64,000 nucleotides of DNA from UBA8231 sp036011085. GTDB lineage: Bacteria > Latescibacterota > UBA2968 > UBA8231. The notes beneath the pieces are model-generated. The model saw nothing but the letters and a program-made list of their open reading frames with translations. It was not told the origin of the DNA and did not search any database. Where the stretch lies: assembly GCA_036011085.1 (NCBI GenBank), contig DASCMS010000068.1:1-64000 (forward strand), in the 5' to 3' direction. Shown one piece after another: positions 19,093 to 29,120 of this stretch. Both the position numbers and the translations under genes were made by a program. Within the stretch, counting starts at the first letter, position 1, and every line of letters begins with the position of its first letter.

Positions 19093-22000
19093 TTACTTGA
19101 CGAGGGTCATCTTGCGCGTCTGGCGGAATTCCGCCGTGCGCAGTTCGGAGATGTACATGCCTGCCGCCACCTGCCGACCGGCATCATCACGGCCATTCCA
19201 GACGATCGTGTGGAACCCCGGAGACATGGGGCCCGACAACAGGGTCCGGACGCGCTGACCGAGCAGATTGTAGATCTGCAGCCGCACGTCGTCGGTCGCC
19301 CCCTGCAGAGCAAAGGGAATCGCCGTCGTCGGGTTGAAGGGATTGGGGTAGTTCACGTCCAGTACCGGTTGCTGCGGCAACAGCATCTCGAAGAGAGAGT
19401 TGCTCCAGGCCACCTGGTCCGGCTGGTACCCCGTGTTCAACAGCACGCCGTCACCCAGGGTCAAGCTCTCTTCGGCCCCGGTATCGATCACCTCGAACCA
19501 CAGCTTCGCCAGCGAGCCAGTTCCGGCGGCCGACCACTGCTTGCCGATACGTGAGCTGAGCACGCGTAGTGATCCGTCCTCCACACGGACGTCGAAGACA
19601 GACCCGTACGGATTGGCGGCAAAGACATCCCCCTTTTCGGCACGGTCCGGCAGCGGTCGCAGCCTCGTTTCGTCCAGATCAATACGGAATTCGTACCCTG
19701 CCAGGTCTTCGATACCAAGGCCATACACCTCGATTCCCAGCACCTCCCCAGGCGCCACGGCCCGGTCGGGCCGCACGCTGATCGGCCGCAGCTCCAGCGC
19801 CGCCCGATCGTTCCTCGCCCCGGGGTTGCCGGCAGTGACGGTGGCCACCTTGTAGACTGGCGGCGCACCGAAACCCTGGCTGTTGCCGAAATTCGATGTC
19901 GTCACCGTCAGATCGGAGGCGCCGACGATATCGTCGTTGTTGATGTCGGCCTGCTCGAAGTTGTCCACCGCGTCATCGGTGCCCCAGGCAGCAATAATCA
20001 GGTTGACATCATCCTCGTTGATCTCGTTGTCCTCGCTCACGTCCCCGGCGATCAGCTCGCGCCCACTGGAGGGTAGCAGAACCGTCGGGTCGCCGCGCAG
20101 ATCGGAGCCGAAGAAGCCGTTGTTGTTGCCGGAGCTGATCGTCACCGTCTCGCCGTTGCGTACGGTGATCGTATCGGTCCGTCCACTCACGTGGCTGGTG
20201 TCCTTCACCGTCAGCACGTAACGCCCTGCAGGAACGCTCACCAGGCTGAGGGCACCGGCGGCGGCCACCGACACTTCCACCGTGTCTGTCGTGGCCGTGT
20301 CGTCGTCGTTGGCGCTGATGAAATTCGTGTCGTCCACATCGATCGTACTGCCCGGCAGACGCAGATGGATGTCCAGCAGCGTCGTGAAATCGCTCGTCGC
20401 CGGCGGGATCGTACGTCCTTCCAGCTCGACGGTGGCGGAGATCTGGCCACGAGCCTGTCGTGTCAGCTCCGCGGGTGACACCGACAGACCGCCGCCGGTG
20501 TCGAGGGGATCGCTGTTGCCCACGAGACCGAACACGGTTCCAGTGGAACCGGTGGCGAACACCAGAGAGGGCGTGGCCTGCAGATCGTCACGCGCCACCA
20601 GCTGAAAGCGTGCCAGCGCCTCCGGCTCAGTCGTGGTGCCAACGACCTGCCCGCTGAAGGTTGACTTGGCGAAACGAAGCTGATTGCCACTGGAGCGGAA
20701 CTGGTTCTCGATCGCCGAAGTGGCGGGGAAGACGTTGTTGAGGTCGATGAAGGGCTGAGTGCCGCTCGTCGACGAATCCTGGTCACGCACGGCGAAATCC
20801 GTGCTGTTGATCGACATCACGACCTGGACCAGGTTGATGGGCGTCGAGTTCTGCACCATCACATCGAAGGTAAGTGTGTCGCCGATGGAGATCGCCTGAT
20901 CCGTCGGGCTGAGGCTGACATTCGGCGTCGAGCCGGCCACACCGATCGACAGCGGCGTCGATGTTGTGCTCAACTGGATCCCCCCTGCCGCGTTGTCGGC
21001 GAAGGTCGAGTCGGCGCTGATGGCCACGTAGATGTCGTAGTCCGTCGAAGCGGCGCCGAAGAGCTTTGTATTCCAGTCGAAGAAGTCGCTGCCACTCTCC
21101 CGCAAGGTGTCGACAGCCGTTGCCAGAGTACCGCTTGTGCTGTTGATCAGAAACGTCGTGGCGCCATCGACGGCGGCATCAAGCGTGGAGATCGTTGTGA
21201 AAGCTGACGGATTTTGCGATGCATAGACCCGGATGTAGGCGTCCTCCGTGCCCGAACCGTCATCCACCATATAGTCCTGCCAGGTCACGCGGAGCACGTC
21301 GTTCTGATCGAAGCTGGTCAGGTTGTCCAGGTCGCTCGTCGTCAGGTTGATGTACGGCGTGTGTGTTACGGTCACCGAGCCGCCGAGGACGACACTCTCA
21401 TTGCCATCATCGTCGCCGATGATGGCGTACAGCCATACCCGTGTGCTGTCCACCGGGACCTCTTCGGCCGGGGTCCGAAAATCCCACACGTACATATCCG
21501 TCGTGTCGTCCTCGCTCCCATCGCCTACCAGAGGCCGGGTGTCGGCGTCCTTCAGCAGCGAGTCAGGGTCGTCCTCGTAGTTGATATTCACCGGGTTGTC
21601 GGTGGTGAAATACAGATCGATCTTGGCGTCATCGTCGAAGTCCGAGTCCCCCGGCCCCTTCTGCCACTGGATCGTGTACACCGGTTGGCTGCCTGAGTCG
21701 ATCCGCCTGTGGGTGTCCTTGGCCGGTTCGTAAAACACGAAATAGGGTGAGTGGCGCACGATGATCTGTCCCTTACTCTCGCCGACGACAAAGTCGGTGG
21801 AGTCGCTGACGACGACGTAGAGCGTGTAGTTGCCCGCCTCGACGGCGGCCGAGTCGCCGGAGACATAGACGGAGTCGGTAATGTCCCAGCTGAACTCGGT
21901 GTCGGCGCTGGTGAGCGTGTCGGACTTCTCGATGTAGATTGCCCGTGTGCCGGAAACACTCTTGCCTAGGGCGAAGGACTGGTTCGGGTAGGTCCCGCTG

Positions 22001-24861
22001 GCTGACACCGACGCCAGACCACTGACGGCGGAGTAGAACAGGGCAACCTGACTCGTTCCCTGGCTGTCGTAGTCCCGTACTGCGAAGTCCAGATCGTACG
22101 GGTTGGCCGACGTTCCGGAGCGCACACCGGTATCCACCGTGTCTCGGACAGCGGGATCCACGTGCAGCACGATGGGCTTATGGCGCACAGTGAGAGTGCC
22201 CGAACTGCGCACGAACACCGGCGGGTTCTTGCCATCCTCGGCGACCAGATAGATGTAGTAGTCAGCGCTCGGTGCCTGTGGCACACTGGCGAAGAGCAGG
22301 TTCTTCAGCGCCGTCGACGGGTCGTCCCAGGAGTAGGTCTGGTTGCTGCCCTCGATGAAGTCATCCGTTCCCGAACTGTTCACCGCTGTATTGTCGTTCT
22401 CGTCGGCGATCAGGGTGCCGAAGATGCGGATGTCCTGGACGCTGCTCAGGCCACCACTCTCGGCGAAGTAGAACGCTGCCAGCAGGCCGGTGCCGAAGTC
22501 ATCGTCCGGGTCTGACAGGCTGTAGCGGATCGGGAAGGACGTGTTCGCCGTGTCGGCGACGCCATCGGGCTGGGACAGGGAGATGGTGGGGGTCGTATTG
22601 GCGTCAACGATATCGATCTCGGCCCCGAGGAGGAAGAAGTCGCCTATGGCGACCGATACGGGAGGCGAGGACGCAACGCGAACGGTACGGGCACCGGCGC
22701 CACCATCAGCGGCCGTGCTCGACGTGATCAGCTGCAGGTTCGTCGATGAATCGGAGCCCAGCACGTTGAGCTTGACGAGCAGTCCCACCTTGTCATCATC
22801 GTCGCCCCACTCGTGATCACTCGACGTATCCTCGTTGATGTTGCCCTCGAAGTACTTGTCTTCGTCCTGCAGGCTTGTGCCCACATTCTCCCAGTCGCCG
22901 GCGAGGAAGCCGTCGCTCGCTTTGCCCGTGGCGCCAAGGCCTTCGCCGGTCAGGTTGTCGGAGACGTGTACGTAGACGGCGTTGTCCTCGATGGTCGTGG
23001 TGGCGTCCAGAGGGTTCACCGGCGTGTAGTTCAGGTCGTACTGATAGCCGCCGACGGGCTGTGACTGGTCCTCGGAGGTCACATCTCGCCCCAGGACCTT
23101 GAAGTACGGGTGATCGTCGACATCACTGATGCCCTGCACCCCGTGGCCCTCGGCCTTACCTCCTGTGAATGCCAGGTAGACGTTCGTCTCCCCTGCGCGC
23201 CGGGCGAGGGCGGGTTTGCTCAGGAAGACGTCCGTGGCGGCCACACCGTAGTCGGTGCCCGCGTCGTCGTCAGCGACCTTTTCCGGGAGTGTCCAGGACT
23301 GACCGTTGAAGAAGCCGTAGTAGATGTCCTGCTCACCGGCGACGCCAGCAGCGGTGTTGCTGTAGCCGCCGGAAAAGGCGATGTGCAGCTCGCCAACGTC
23401 GGCTCTGCGGTCGTCGACGACGGCGCTCACGCGGTCCACGACGGTCCAGTCCTGCTCGATGTTGTAGCTCAGGTCGCCGCTGACGAACAGCGGGCTGGCC
23501 GCCGTACTCCACACCGCCTGGGCGGAGCCGACACTCCACCCGGCGCCGTCGCCGATGGCGTGGTCGTAGGTATAGCGGTTGTAGAACACCGTCTCGTAGG
23601 TGGCGTCGCCGAACTTGTAGAGTGCGTAGATCTTGTCAGGCGAACTCACCGTGTCGACGACGACGGTAGGAAAGACGAAGGTCGCTTCCGTGTTGAGCGA
23701 GGCGTTGCCTGCAGGTGCGGGATCGAAATCGTCCACATCGGCGCCGTCCAACGAAGCGTCCCAGCCGCTGGGGTTGACGTCGTCCCAGTCGTCGGCCAGA
23801 AGTGTCTTGTGTTCGATGTCCGAGTTGGCCGACACCGCCTCCTCGTGGAAGTAGAGCACGTGCAGCACGTCTCCCCGTCCCACGGCCAGGTCAGGTCCGG
23901 TCTGTCGATCAGCATCAGGCGATATGCGTACGCCACCGGAGCTGCCTACGGTGCCGGAGGCGCCCACAGCCTTCATTGAAAAGGGGCTCGTTTCGCGGTC
24001 GACCCGTGCCAGCATGACATCGTCGGTGCCGGCGCCGCCGCCGCGGCTCGCCCCCCGCGCGTAGGTGATGAAGATGTTGTCCCGCTCGTCGATCACCATC
24101 CTGGGGAAGGCCGTCGTGCGGCCCTCTACGTTGCCGACAGTGAGGGTATCGTTGACGATGATCGTACGGTCCGCCGGCAGCCACGAGGCCCCGCCGTTCT
24201 GTGAATAATTGAAGTAGACATTGTCCGGGTTCCCGGTAAACGCCGCCGTCTTACCGTCTGGCGATTCGTTCATGGCGTAGACGACGCGGGGATTGCCCTG
24301 ACTGTCGACTTCGAGATCGATCGTCGAGAAGGAGGTGCCGTTGCCGTCGGCCGTCACCAGGTCGAACCGCAGGCTGCCGGACACGCTCACGGGCGTCGAA
24401 AAGGTGGCACCGTCATCATTGCTGCGGGCATAGCGGACGTAGTAGATCGGCGTCGACATCGTCGACATCAGTTCGTGCTCGATCCAGGCCATGTGGACGA
24501 TCCCCCCCGGCGTCAGGGCCACGTCGACCTGGCCACCGTCAACGGACGTCGTGTCCAGACTCTCGGCGCGCTCCACATTGTGAAAGTGGCCGATCACTGG
24601 ATAGGTGGGGGTCACCGCCTGATTGACGTCGACGCGCACGGTGATCTGGCTGCCCTCGACGAAATCCTGGCGTGCCGTGCTGTCCTCGGGCGAGAAGCCG
24701 GCGGGTGTCTTGTTTTCGAATACCGGGAGTGAGCCAAAGGCGGAGGTGGCTGACAGCAGGCACAGGGCGAACCAGCCGTAACGGCCCAGCAAGCATTGCG
24801 GGCGTCCAGTGGAAGACGTGGACACACGTCCCCGCTGACGCCTAGGGCGCCGGGAGATCAT
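19093..24861 (-). CDS. Giant secreted multidomain protein (BNR-like, Ig-like, cohesin/dockerin, type-IX tail)
   Basis: About 1,922 aa from the ATG at 24861. An arginine-rich N-region and hydrophobic segment ('YGWFALCLLSATSAFG') form the export signal before 'SLPVFENKTPAGF'. Residues about 137-590 carry Asp-box/BNR-like repeats ('SNDDGATFSTPVSV'), suggesting a beta-propeller. About 765-1300 are four related Ig-like modules with acidic loops ('DYMVDDGSGTEDAYIRVY'). About 1307-1470 and 1694-1827 look cohesin-like. About 1602-1652 is a dockerin-like EF-hand pair ('DNEINEDDVNLI', 'DINNDDIVGASDL'), and the end is a sorting tail ('NYPNPFNPTTAIPF', 'GQRVRTLL'). The frame is open to a TTG at 25092; no start has a good ribosome site, so the start is uncertain. 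It lies 12 bp upstream of its broken paralogue. Substrate or partner unknown. Confidence 0.8.
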   Translation of the reverse strand: MISRRPRRQRGRVSTSSTGRPQCLLGRYGWFALCLLSATSAFGSLPVFENKTPAGFSPEDSTARQDFVEGSQITVRVDVNQAVTPTYPVIGHFHNVERAESLDTTSVDGGQVDVALTPGGIVHMAWIEHELMSTMSTPIYYVRYARSNDDGATFSTPVSVSGSLRFDLVTADGNGTSFSTIDLEVDSQGNPRVVYAMNESPDGKTAAFTGNPDNVYFNYSQNGGASWLPADRTIIVNDTLTVGNVEGRTTAFPRMVIDERDNIFITYARGASRGGGAGTDDVMLARVDRETSPFSMKAVGASGTVGSSGGVRISPDADRQTGPDLAVGRGDVLHVLYFHEEAVSANSDIEHKTLLADDWDDVNPSGWDASLDGADVDDFDPAPAGNASLNTEATFVFPTVVVDTVSSPDKIYALYKFGDATYETVFYNRYTYDHAIGDGAGWSVGSAQAVWSTAASPLFVSGDLSYNIEQDWTVVDRVSAVVDDRRADVGELHIAFSGGYSNTAAGVAGEQDIYYGFFNGQSWTLPEKVADDDAGTDYGVAATDVFLSKPALARRAGETNVYLAFTGGKAEGHGVQGISDVDDHPYFKVLGRDVTSEDQSQPVGGYQYDLNYTPVNPLDATTTIEDNAVYVHVSDNLTGEGLGATGKASDGFLAGDWENVGTSLQDEDKYFEGNINEDTSSDHEWGDDDDKVGLLVKLNVLGSDSSTNLQLITSSTAADGGAGARTVRVASSPPVSVAIGDFFLLGAEIDIVDANTTPTISLSQPDGVADTANTSFPIRYSLSDPDDDFGTGLLAAFYFAESGGLSSVQDIRIFGTLIADENDNTAVNSSGTDDFIEGSNQTYSWDDPSTALKNLLFASVPQAPSADYYIYLVAEDGKNPPVFVRSSGTLTVRHKPIVLHVDPAVRDTVDTGVRSGTSANPYDLDFAVRDYDSQGTSQVALFYSAVSGLASVSASGTYPNQSFALGKSVSGTRAIYIEKSDTLTSADTEFSWDITDSVYVSGDSAAVEAGNYTLYVVVSDSTDFVVGESKGQIIVRHSPYFVFYEPAKDTHRRIDSGSQPVYTIQWQKGPGDSDFDDDAKIDLYFTTDNPVNINYEDDPDSLLKDADTRPLVGDGSEDDTTDMYVWDFRTPAEEVPVDSTRVWLYAIIGDDDGNESVVLGGSVTVTHTPYINLTTSDLDNLTSFDQNDVLRVTWQDYMVDDGSGTEDAYIRVYASQNPSAFTTISTLDAAVDGATTFLINSTSGTLATAVDTLRESGSDFFDWNTKLFGAASTDYDIYVAISADSTFADNAAGGIQLSTTSTPLSIGVAGSTPNVSLSPTDQAISIGDTLTFDVMVQNSTPINLVQVVMSINSTDFAVRDQDSSTSGTQPFIDLNNVFPATSAIENQFRSSGNQLRFAKSTFSGQVVGTTTEPEALARFQLVARDDLQATPSLVFATGSTGTVFGLVGNSDPLDTGGGLSVSPAELTRQARGQISATVELEGRTIPPATSDFTTLLDIHLRLPGSTIDVDDTNFISANDDDTATTDTVEVSVAAAGALSLVSVPAGRYVLTVKDTSHVSGRTDTITVRNGETVTISSGNNNGFFGSDLRGDPTVLLPSSGRELIAGDVSEDNEINEDDVNLIIAAWGTDDAVDNFEQADINNDDIVGASDLTVTTSNFGNSQGFGAPPVYKVATVTAGNPGARNDRAALELRPISVRPDRAVAPGEVLGIEVYGLGIEDLAGYEFRIDLDETRLRPLPDRAEKGDVFAANPYGSVFDVRVEDGSLRVLSSRIGKQWSAAGTGSLAKLWFEVIDTGAEESLTLGDGVLLNTGYQPDQVAWSNSLFEMLLPQQPVLDVNYPNPFNPTTAIPFALQGATDDVRLQIYNLLGQRVRTLLSGPMSPGFHTIVWNGRDDAGRQVAAGMYISELRTAEFRQTRKMTLVK

Positions 24862-25239
24862 GGGGGGCGTCGAGTGCTTCTCAGCCTCGGACGCTGGGGA
24901 GTGCAGGCTCTTTGTGTCCACCGCGCTCATCCTTGCGGGCTTGTCTGACGGTACGTCATGCGCCGTCGCTCTGAAGGTGACCAGGAGGGCTGTGAGCAAC
25001 ATCAATGCCAGTCGCCTGCAGAGGAGATGAAACCCGTGCGCGCCAGATACCGATGCGGGTTCCGGCCGTCGATGGGAACATATTTCCGGCAAGCATTTCC
25101 CAACGGGAAGGAACCTCTGTTCCTGTGACAGCCCGAACCTGTCGTTCCGCTCTCTTCAGGAGGTGGTACGGATCTTGCCCCGGCGTGAGTGAAGATCCGT
25201 CTCTGCCGTGATTGCTGTATTCACCGGGTACCGGGTACC
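24862..25239. other. Divergent spacer with palindromes, strong SD and leader hairpin
   Basis: This 378-bp stretch separates the giant gene from the divergent cohesin-like gene. Part of it may encode an N-terminal extension of the giant protein (open to 25092). It also holds small palindromes (TTCCC-AAC-GGGAA near 25097-25109; GGAAC-CTCT-GTTCC near 25110-25123). A perfect Shine-Dalgarno AGGAGGT sits at 25158-25164, far from the ATG at 25240. A 9-bp perfect stem ACGGATCTT / AAGATCCGT (25168-25176 / 25192-25200) lies between them. No recognised riboswitch or RNA gene. Confidence 0.4.
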
Positions 25240-28200
25240 ATGCAACGATTCAGAGCTCCACTGTCGGCCCTCTTGCCGGCGGTTCTCCTGTGTATCATGA
25301 GCCTCCCCGATCCGCTGCTGGCAGCACGTCTGGAACTGCGTGTGCAAGGCACGGAATCATCGGCGGCGACGGCGCTGGTGGGCGACATCATCGACATCGA
25401 CCTGTGGGTGGACTCCGAAAACGTCACCCTGTCGGGCGCCGCCGTATTCCTCAGCTTCGACGGAGAGGTCTTCGAACTGGTCGACCAGGACCAGAACCCT
25501 CGCCAGGAGGGTTTCCAGCCCTTTGCTCCCGGCGGCTTTCTGAGCGACGGCGAGACCTTTCGTAATGCCCTTCTGGACGCCGATGATCCAGCTGCTTCCC
25601 CGATTGGCGAACAGCTTGATTACAGCGTCGTCCGGGCAGCCGATTCCGGCTCCGGCCCGGCAGCCACCTTCCACCTGCGGGCCCTCGCTCCCGCCGCTGG
25701 TTCGACGATCCGTATCGACGAGAGCAGCATACGTGAAACCCGCTACTTCATGCCCGACGGGACGCACGAGTTCTTCCGCTTCATCACCCCTCTCAGCGTC
25801 GATGTGCGCGGCATTACGATCGAGGGGCTGCCCGAAGAGCTCGTCCTCTCCCGTGGTCAGGTGGACAGCACCACTTTCGTCCTCGACGAACTGCTCTTCG
25901 ATCCGCTCTTCGGACCACGGGACATCGCCTGGCACGTGGATGCCACCTCGGCGGTGGACGTGCACATCGACACGGCGACCCGCGTTCTCGTCGTACGCGC
26001 TCCCAGCGACCGCTCTCTGTGGGAACAGCTGACATTGCGGGCCGTGAACCCTGATGGGCAGACGACCTCGGCCGTCATCGATCTCTTCGTCAACGCCGGC
26101 CCCGTTCTCCAATCCGGCCTCGACCGGATCGACCTGCCCGAGGATGGCGATCACCGCCTTTCCCTGGATGCGCTGGCGGAAGACCCGGATGCGCCGGACG
26201 CACAGTTGACCTGGACAGTGGCCGGTTCGCCGGAGCTCGGTGCCCGCCTCGAGGGGCCGCCTCACGAACTGATTCTCGAGCCCCGGCCCGACTGGAATGG
26301 CAGCGGTAGTGTGATGTTGACGGCGACGGACCGCTTCGGCTTTGCCGATTCCACTCACCTTGACGTGCGCGTGCAGGCTGTCAACGACGCGCCCCGTTCT
26401 CTGTTTTCACCCAACGTCCGCATCACGCGCGGTAAGGCCGATTCCTCTCTGGTCGTGGCCGACCTCTTCGCCGATGCCGATGACACGGTACCCTCTCTCG
26501 GCATGTCGTGGACGGGGGCTGACCACATCACCATCGCCCGCCGGAATGGCCGTCTCGTGGTCACCGCCCCAGACGACTGGGAGGGCAGCGAGGTGATCGA
26601 AATCGCCGTAACGGACGCCGCGGGAGCCGGGGTGTTTGCCCCGCTGACGGTGACCGTCGCGGCCTCCCTGGCGCCGGCCGTCACCGGTGCACCGCAACGA
26701 CTGGGGGTTGCCGCGGGTGAGGCCAGCGTGCTGGACCTGAAGGACTACATCACGGATCCGGACGACGCGCAGACAGACCTGATCTGGTCGGTCAGCGGCC
26801 AGAGGGAGTTGCTGGTCCAGGTAAGTACCTCGGGCGCCGTCCGGGTAGAGGCCCCCACTGGCTTTTCGGGTACCGAGAACGTCCGTTTCCTGGCCTACGA
26901 TCCGAGCGGCGAATCGGCCTACTTCGACCTTCTGGTGTTTGCCGCCCCCTCAGGCGGCGAGCCCCTCATCGCCCCCTTCCCCGCGATCTCCCTGCCCCCT
27001 GGTGGAGTGGATGCCTCCATCGACCTGGACGACTACGTCTTCGATCTGGATCACGCCCCAGGGCAGATATCCTGGACCGTGAGTGGTCCGGAAGGCCTGG
27101 AATTGCGCGTGGACGGCGATTCCCATGTGCTCACCGTCATCGCTGCCGACTCGCTGGCAGGTGATTTCAATATCGATCTGGGCGCCGCCGACCCTGACGG
27201 CCACGAGACGCTGTCGCCTCTGCGGGTCCGCGTTACATCGAGCTTCCTCGACCCTGTGGACCCGGTGGACCCCGTCGATCCGGTGGATCCGGTAGCCGTC
27301 ACCGACCTGACCCTGGCCCCACTGCCGACGTTGCGCATGAGTTCGGGGGGCTTCGACCAGTCTCTCATCCTCGATGGCTACGTCGAATCTGGTGATCCGG
27401 CGAGTGTGATCTGGGAAGCGGAATCAGCCGAGCATGTGCAGGTTATTGTCGACAACACCGATCGTCGCGTGACGGTCCTGGCCGAGGACGGGTGGACGGG
27501 GCCTGCCCTCATCGCCATCCGTGCCCTCGACGGCGCCGGCAACATCATCGCCGAGGCATTCATGGGCGTACAGGTGGATGCCGTCGTGGCGGCTCTCGCC
27601 CTGCGCGAGACCGTCGAAATCCCCGTCCTGCAGGGCGACTCGGTGATGACCATCGACCCCGCTTCCCTGCTGGCCACCGGCCCGGATCCCGAAGCACTCA
27701 CCTGGGAGGCGACCGGAGCGCAGTCCTACGAGCTGACCTTGGAGAACGGCCGACTCGTGCTTCGTGGCGACGGGTTCACCAGTGCCGGTGACGAGACGGT
27801 CACCGTCGTCGCCCGCGACGAAGCCGGCAACCAGGCATCGGGCAGCCTGCTGGTGCGGGTGCTGGCCGCGGATGGATCGGCCGGTGAGGAACGGGAAGGC
27901 TTCCGCGTGACGGTGATTCCGAACCCGATTCACCCGGAGTTTCTCGACCTCTTTGTGCTGAACGACGTGGGCGCTCGACCACGATTGCGCTCCCACCTGA
28001 ACGACTGGACCGAGTTGCCCCTCACGTCGGTAACCGACGGCATCTGGCACGCGTCCCATGCCCTCGGCCGAGGTGTGGAGGGAGCCGTGTCCTTCCTCGC
28101 ACTAAGCCTGGAAGAGGGGCAACTGACCCGCTTCGAGAGACGGATCCACGTGGGCACCGTACCCGTGGCTGCGGGCAAGACGATCGCTGCCGGCGACTTC

Positions 28201-29034
28201 TCGCTGGAACTGGAGGCGGACGCCTTCGCCCCCACCGGCGGTGAGGCCGTCGTGGCCGTGATCCCCGAATTCAGCCTGGCGACGGCCGGGCTGACACCTG
28301 TGGGATCATCCTATCGCCTGCATGCCACCGGCACACTGCAGTCCACGCCGCAGCTGACGCTGCGCACGGCCGACCCGCGGGCCCTCGCCTATCGCTGGGA
28401 TGGGACTGAGGAGCGCTGGCAGTTCCTCGGTGGCAGTGTCACTCCCGGGGCCGTCAGCATCGAGCTGGATCGCCTCGGACGCTACGCCCTGTTCACCGAC
28501 ACCACCGCGCCTGTGGTCACCGATATCGGCTCTGGCCGGATCCGCGTGGCCGATGCCGGTAGTGGTGTTGCCGATGTCGAGATCCTCGTGGACGGACTCC
28601 CCTTGCCGGGTGCTGTCGTGCCCGGAGTCGACGGGGAGTTTCAACTCACGGATCTGATTCCGGCGTCTGCCACCGTGGAGGTGAGGGCCGCCGACCAGGC
28701 TGGCAACGTCGCCACCCAGCGCCTCGCTCTGGCGACATCCAGCCTGCTGCCGGTGTCCTTCGAGCTGGGACAGAACTACCCGAATCCCTTCAACCCCGAA
28801 ACGACCATCCCCTTGCGCGTCGGTGCCGCCGGCGGCCCGCTGCGCCTGGAGATCTTCAACGCCGCCGGCCAGCGCATCCGCACCCTGATGGATGACGTGC
28901 TACCGGCCGGCGAACGCTCTGTCTCGTGGGATGGTCGTGACGGCGAGGGCAGGCCCGTGTCCTCCGGCACCTACATCTACCGCGCCATCACCGATGATGG
29001 GTTGCACACGCGCAGGATGACGCTGCTGCGCTGA
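25240..29034 (+). CDS. Secreted cohesin-like / Ig-repeat protein with type-IX-style tail
   Basis: With the ATG at 25240 the product is 1,264 aa. It starts with a signal peptide ('SALLPAVLLCIMSLPDPLLAA'-type stretch). Residues about 28-180 resemble a cohesin domain ('VGDIIDIDLWVDSENVTLSG', 'AAVFLSFDGEVFELV'). Residues about 190-920 are tandem Ig/cadherin-like repeats with recurring 'DGAGN', 'DPDGHET' and 'W.V.GPEGLELRV'. A five-fold DPV linker is at 671-685. The end carries 'NYPNPFNPETTIPL', 'AAGQRIRTLMDD' and 'GRPVSSGTYIYRAI', the same sorting tail as its neighbours. An in-frame GTG at 25189 would add 17 residues including a Cys-rich 'CRDCC'. The divergent position beside dockerin-bearing proteins suggests a possible binding partner. 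Function is otherwise unknown. Confidence 0.8.
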   Translation: MQRFRAPLSALLPAVLLCIMSLPDPLLAARLELRVQGTESSAATALVGDIIDIDLWVDSENVTLSGAAVFLSFDGEVFELVDQDQNPRQEGFQPFAPGGFLSDGETFRNALLDADDPAASPIGEQLDYSVVRAADSGSGPAATFHLRALAPAAGSTIRIDESSIRETRYFMPDGTHEFFRFITPLSVDVRGITIEGLPEELVLSRGQVDSTTFVLDELLFDPLFGPRDIAWHVDATSAVDVHIDTATRVLVVRAPSDRSLWEQLTLRAVNPDGQTTSAVIDLFVNAGPVLQSGLDRIDLPEDGDHRLSLDALAEDPDAPDAQLTWTVAGSPELGARLEGPPHELILEPRPDWNGSGSVMLTATDRFGFADSTHLDVRVQAVNDAPRSLFSPNVRITRGKADSSLVVADLFADADDTVPSLGMSWTGADHITIARRNGRLVVTAPDDWEGSEVIEIAVTDAAGAGVFAPLTVTVAASLAPAVTGAPQRLGVAAGEASVLDLKDYITDPDDAQTDLIWSVSGQRELLVQVSTSGAVRVEAPTGFSGTENVRFLAYDPSGESAYFDLLVFAAPSGGEPLIAPFPAISLPPGGVDASIDLDDYVFDLDHAPGQISWTVSGPEGLELRVDGDSHVLTVIAADSLAGDFNIDLGAADPDGHETLSPLRVRVTSSFLDPVDPVDPVDPVDPVAVTDLTLAPLPTLRMSSGGFDQSLILDGYVESGDPASVIWEAESAEHVQVIVDNTDRRVTVLAEDGWTGPALIAIRALDGAGNIIAEAFMGVQVDAVVAALALRETVEIPVLQGDSVMTIDPASLLATGPDPEALTWEATGAQSYELTLENGRLVLRGDGFTSAGDETVTVVARDEAGNQASGSLLVRVLAADGSAGEEREGFRVTVIPNPIHPEFLDLFVLNDVGARPRLRSHLNDWTELPLTSVTDGIWHASHALGRGVEGAVSFLALSLEEGQLTRFERRIHVGTVPVAAGKTIAAGDFSLELEADAFAPTGGEAVVAVIPEFSLATAGLTPVGSSYRLHATGTLQSTPQLTLRTADPRALAYRWDGTEERWQFLGGSVTPGAVSIELDRLGRYALFTDTTAPVVTDIGSGRIRVADAGSGVADVEILVDGLPLPGAVVPGVDGEFQLTDLIPASATVEVRAADQAGNVATQRLALATSSLLPVSFELGQNYPNPFNPETTIPLRVGAAGGPLRLEIFNAAGQRIRTLMDDVLPAGERSVSWDGRDGEGRPVSSGTYIYRAITDDGLHTRRMTLLR
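27250..27294 (+). repeat. Five tandem 9-bp repeats encoding (DPV)5
   Basis: Five 9-nt units, each encoding Asp-Pro-Val, occur in tandem with third-position drift (GACCCTGTG, GACCCGGTG, GACCCCGTC, GATCCGGTG, GATCCGGTA). They form a stiff acidic Pro linker between Ig-like repeats. Such units can expand or contract by slippage without breaking the frame. Confidence 0.9.
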
Positions 29035-29061
29035 CTCGGTGTGTCGAGAACTCGAGAAAGA

Positions 29062-29095
29062 AACAGGGCCGCCCCGGCGACGGGACGGCCCTGTT
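29062..29095 (-). terminator. Rho-independent terminator between convergent genes
   Basis: A 15-bp stem with one mismatch and a GCGA loop (arms 29062-29076 and 29081-29095) lies between the plus-strand cohesin-like gene and the minus-strand DUF6807 gene. Read on the minus strand it is followed by TTTCTTTCTC, so it best terminates the DUF6807 transcript; it may also stop the opposite one. Confidence 0.75.
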
Positions 29096-29120
29096 GTCGT
29101 TGGTGCGAACCGCCGGGACG

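Noticed and set aside
25021..25230. Possible riboswitch (c-di-GMP or cobalamin type) before the cohesin-like gene
   Set aside because: Conserved core bases of these classes are not present; only simple palindromes and one stem are seen.
27250..27294. CRISPR-like or satellite repeat
   Set aside because: Units are 9 bp without spacers and keep the reading frame as Asp-Pro-Val; it is a protein linker.
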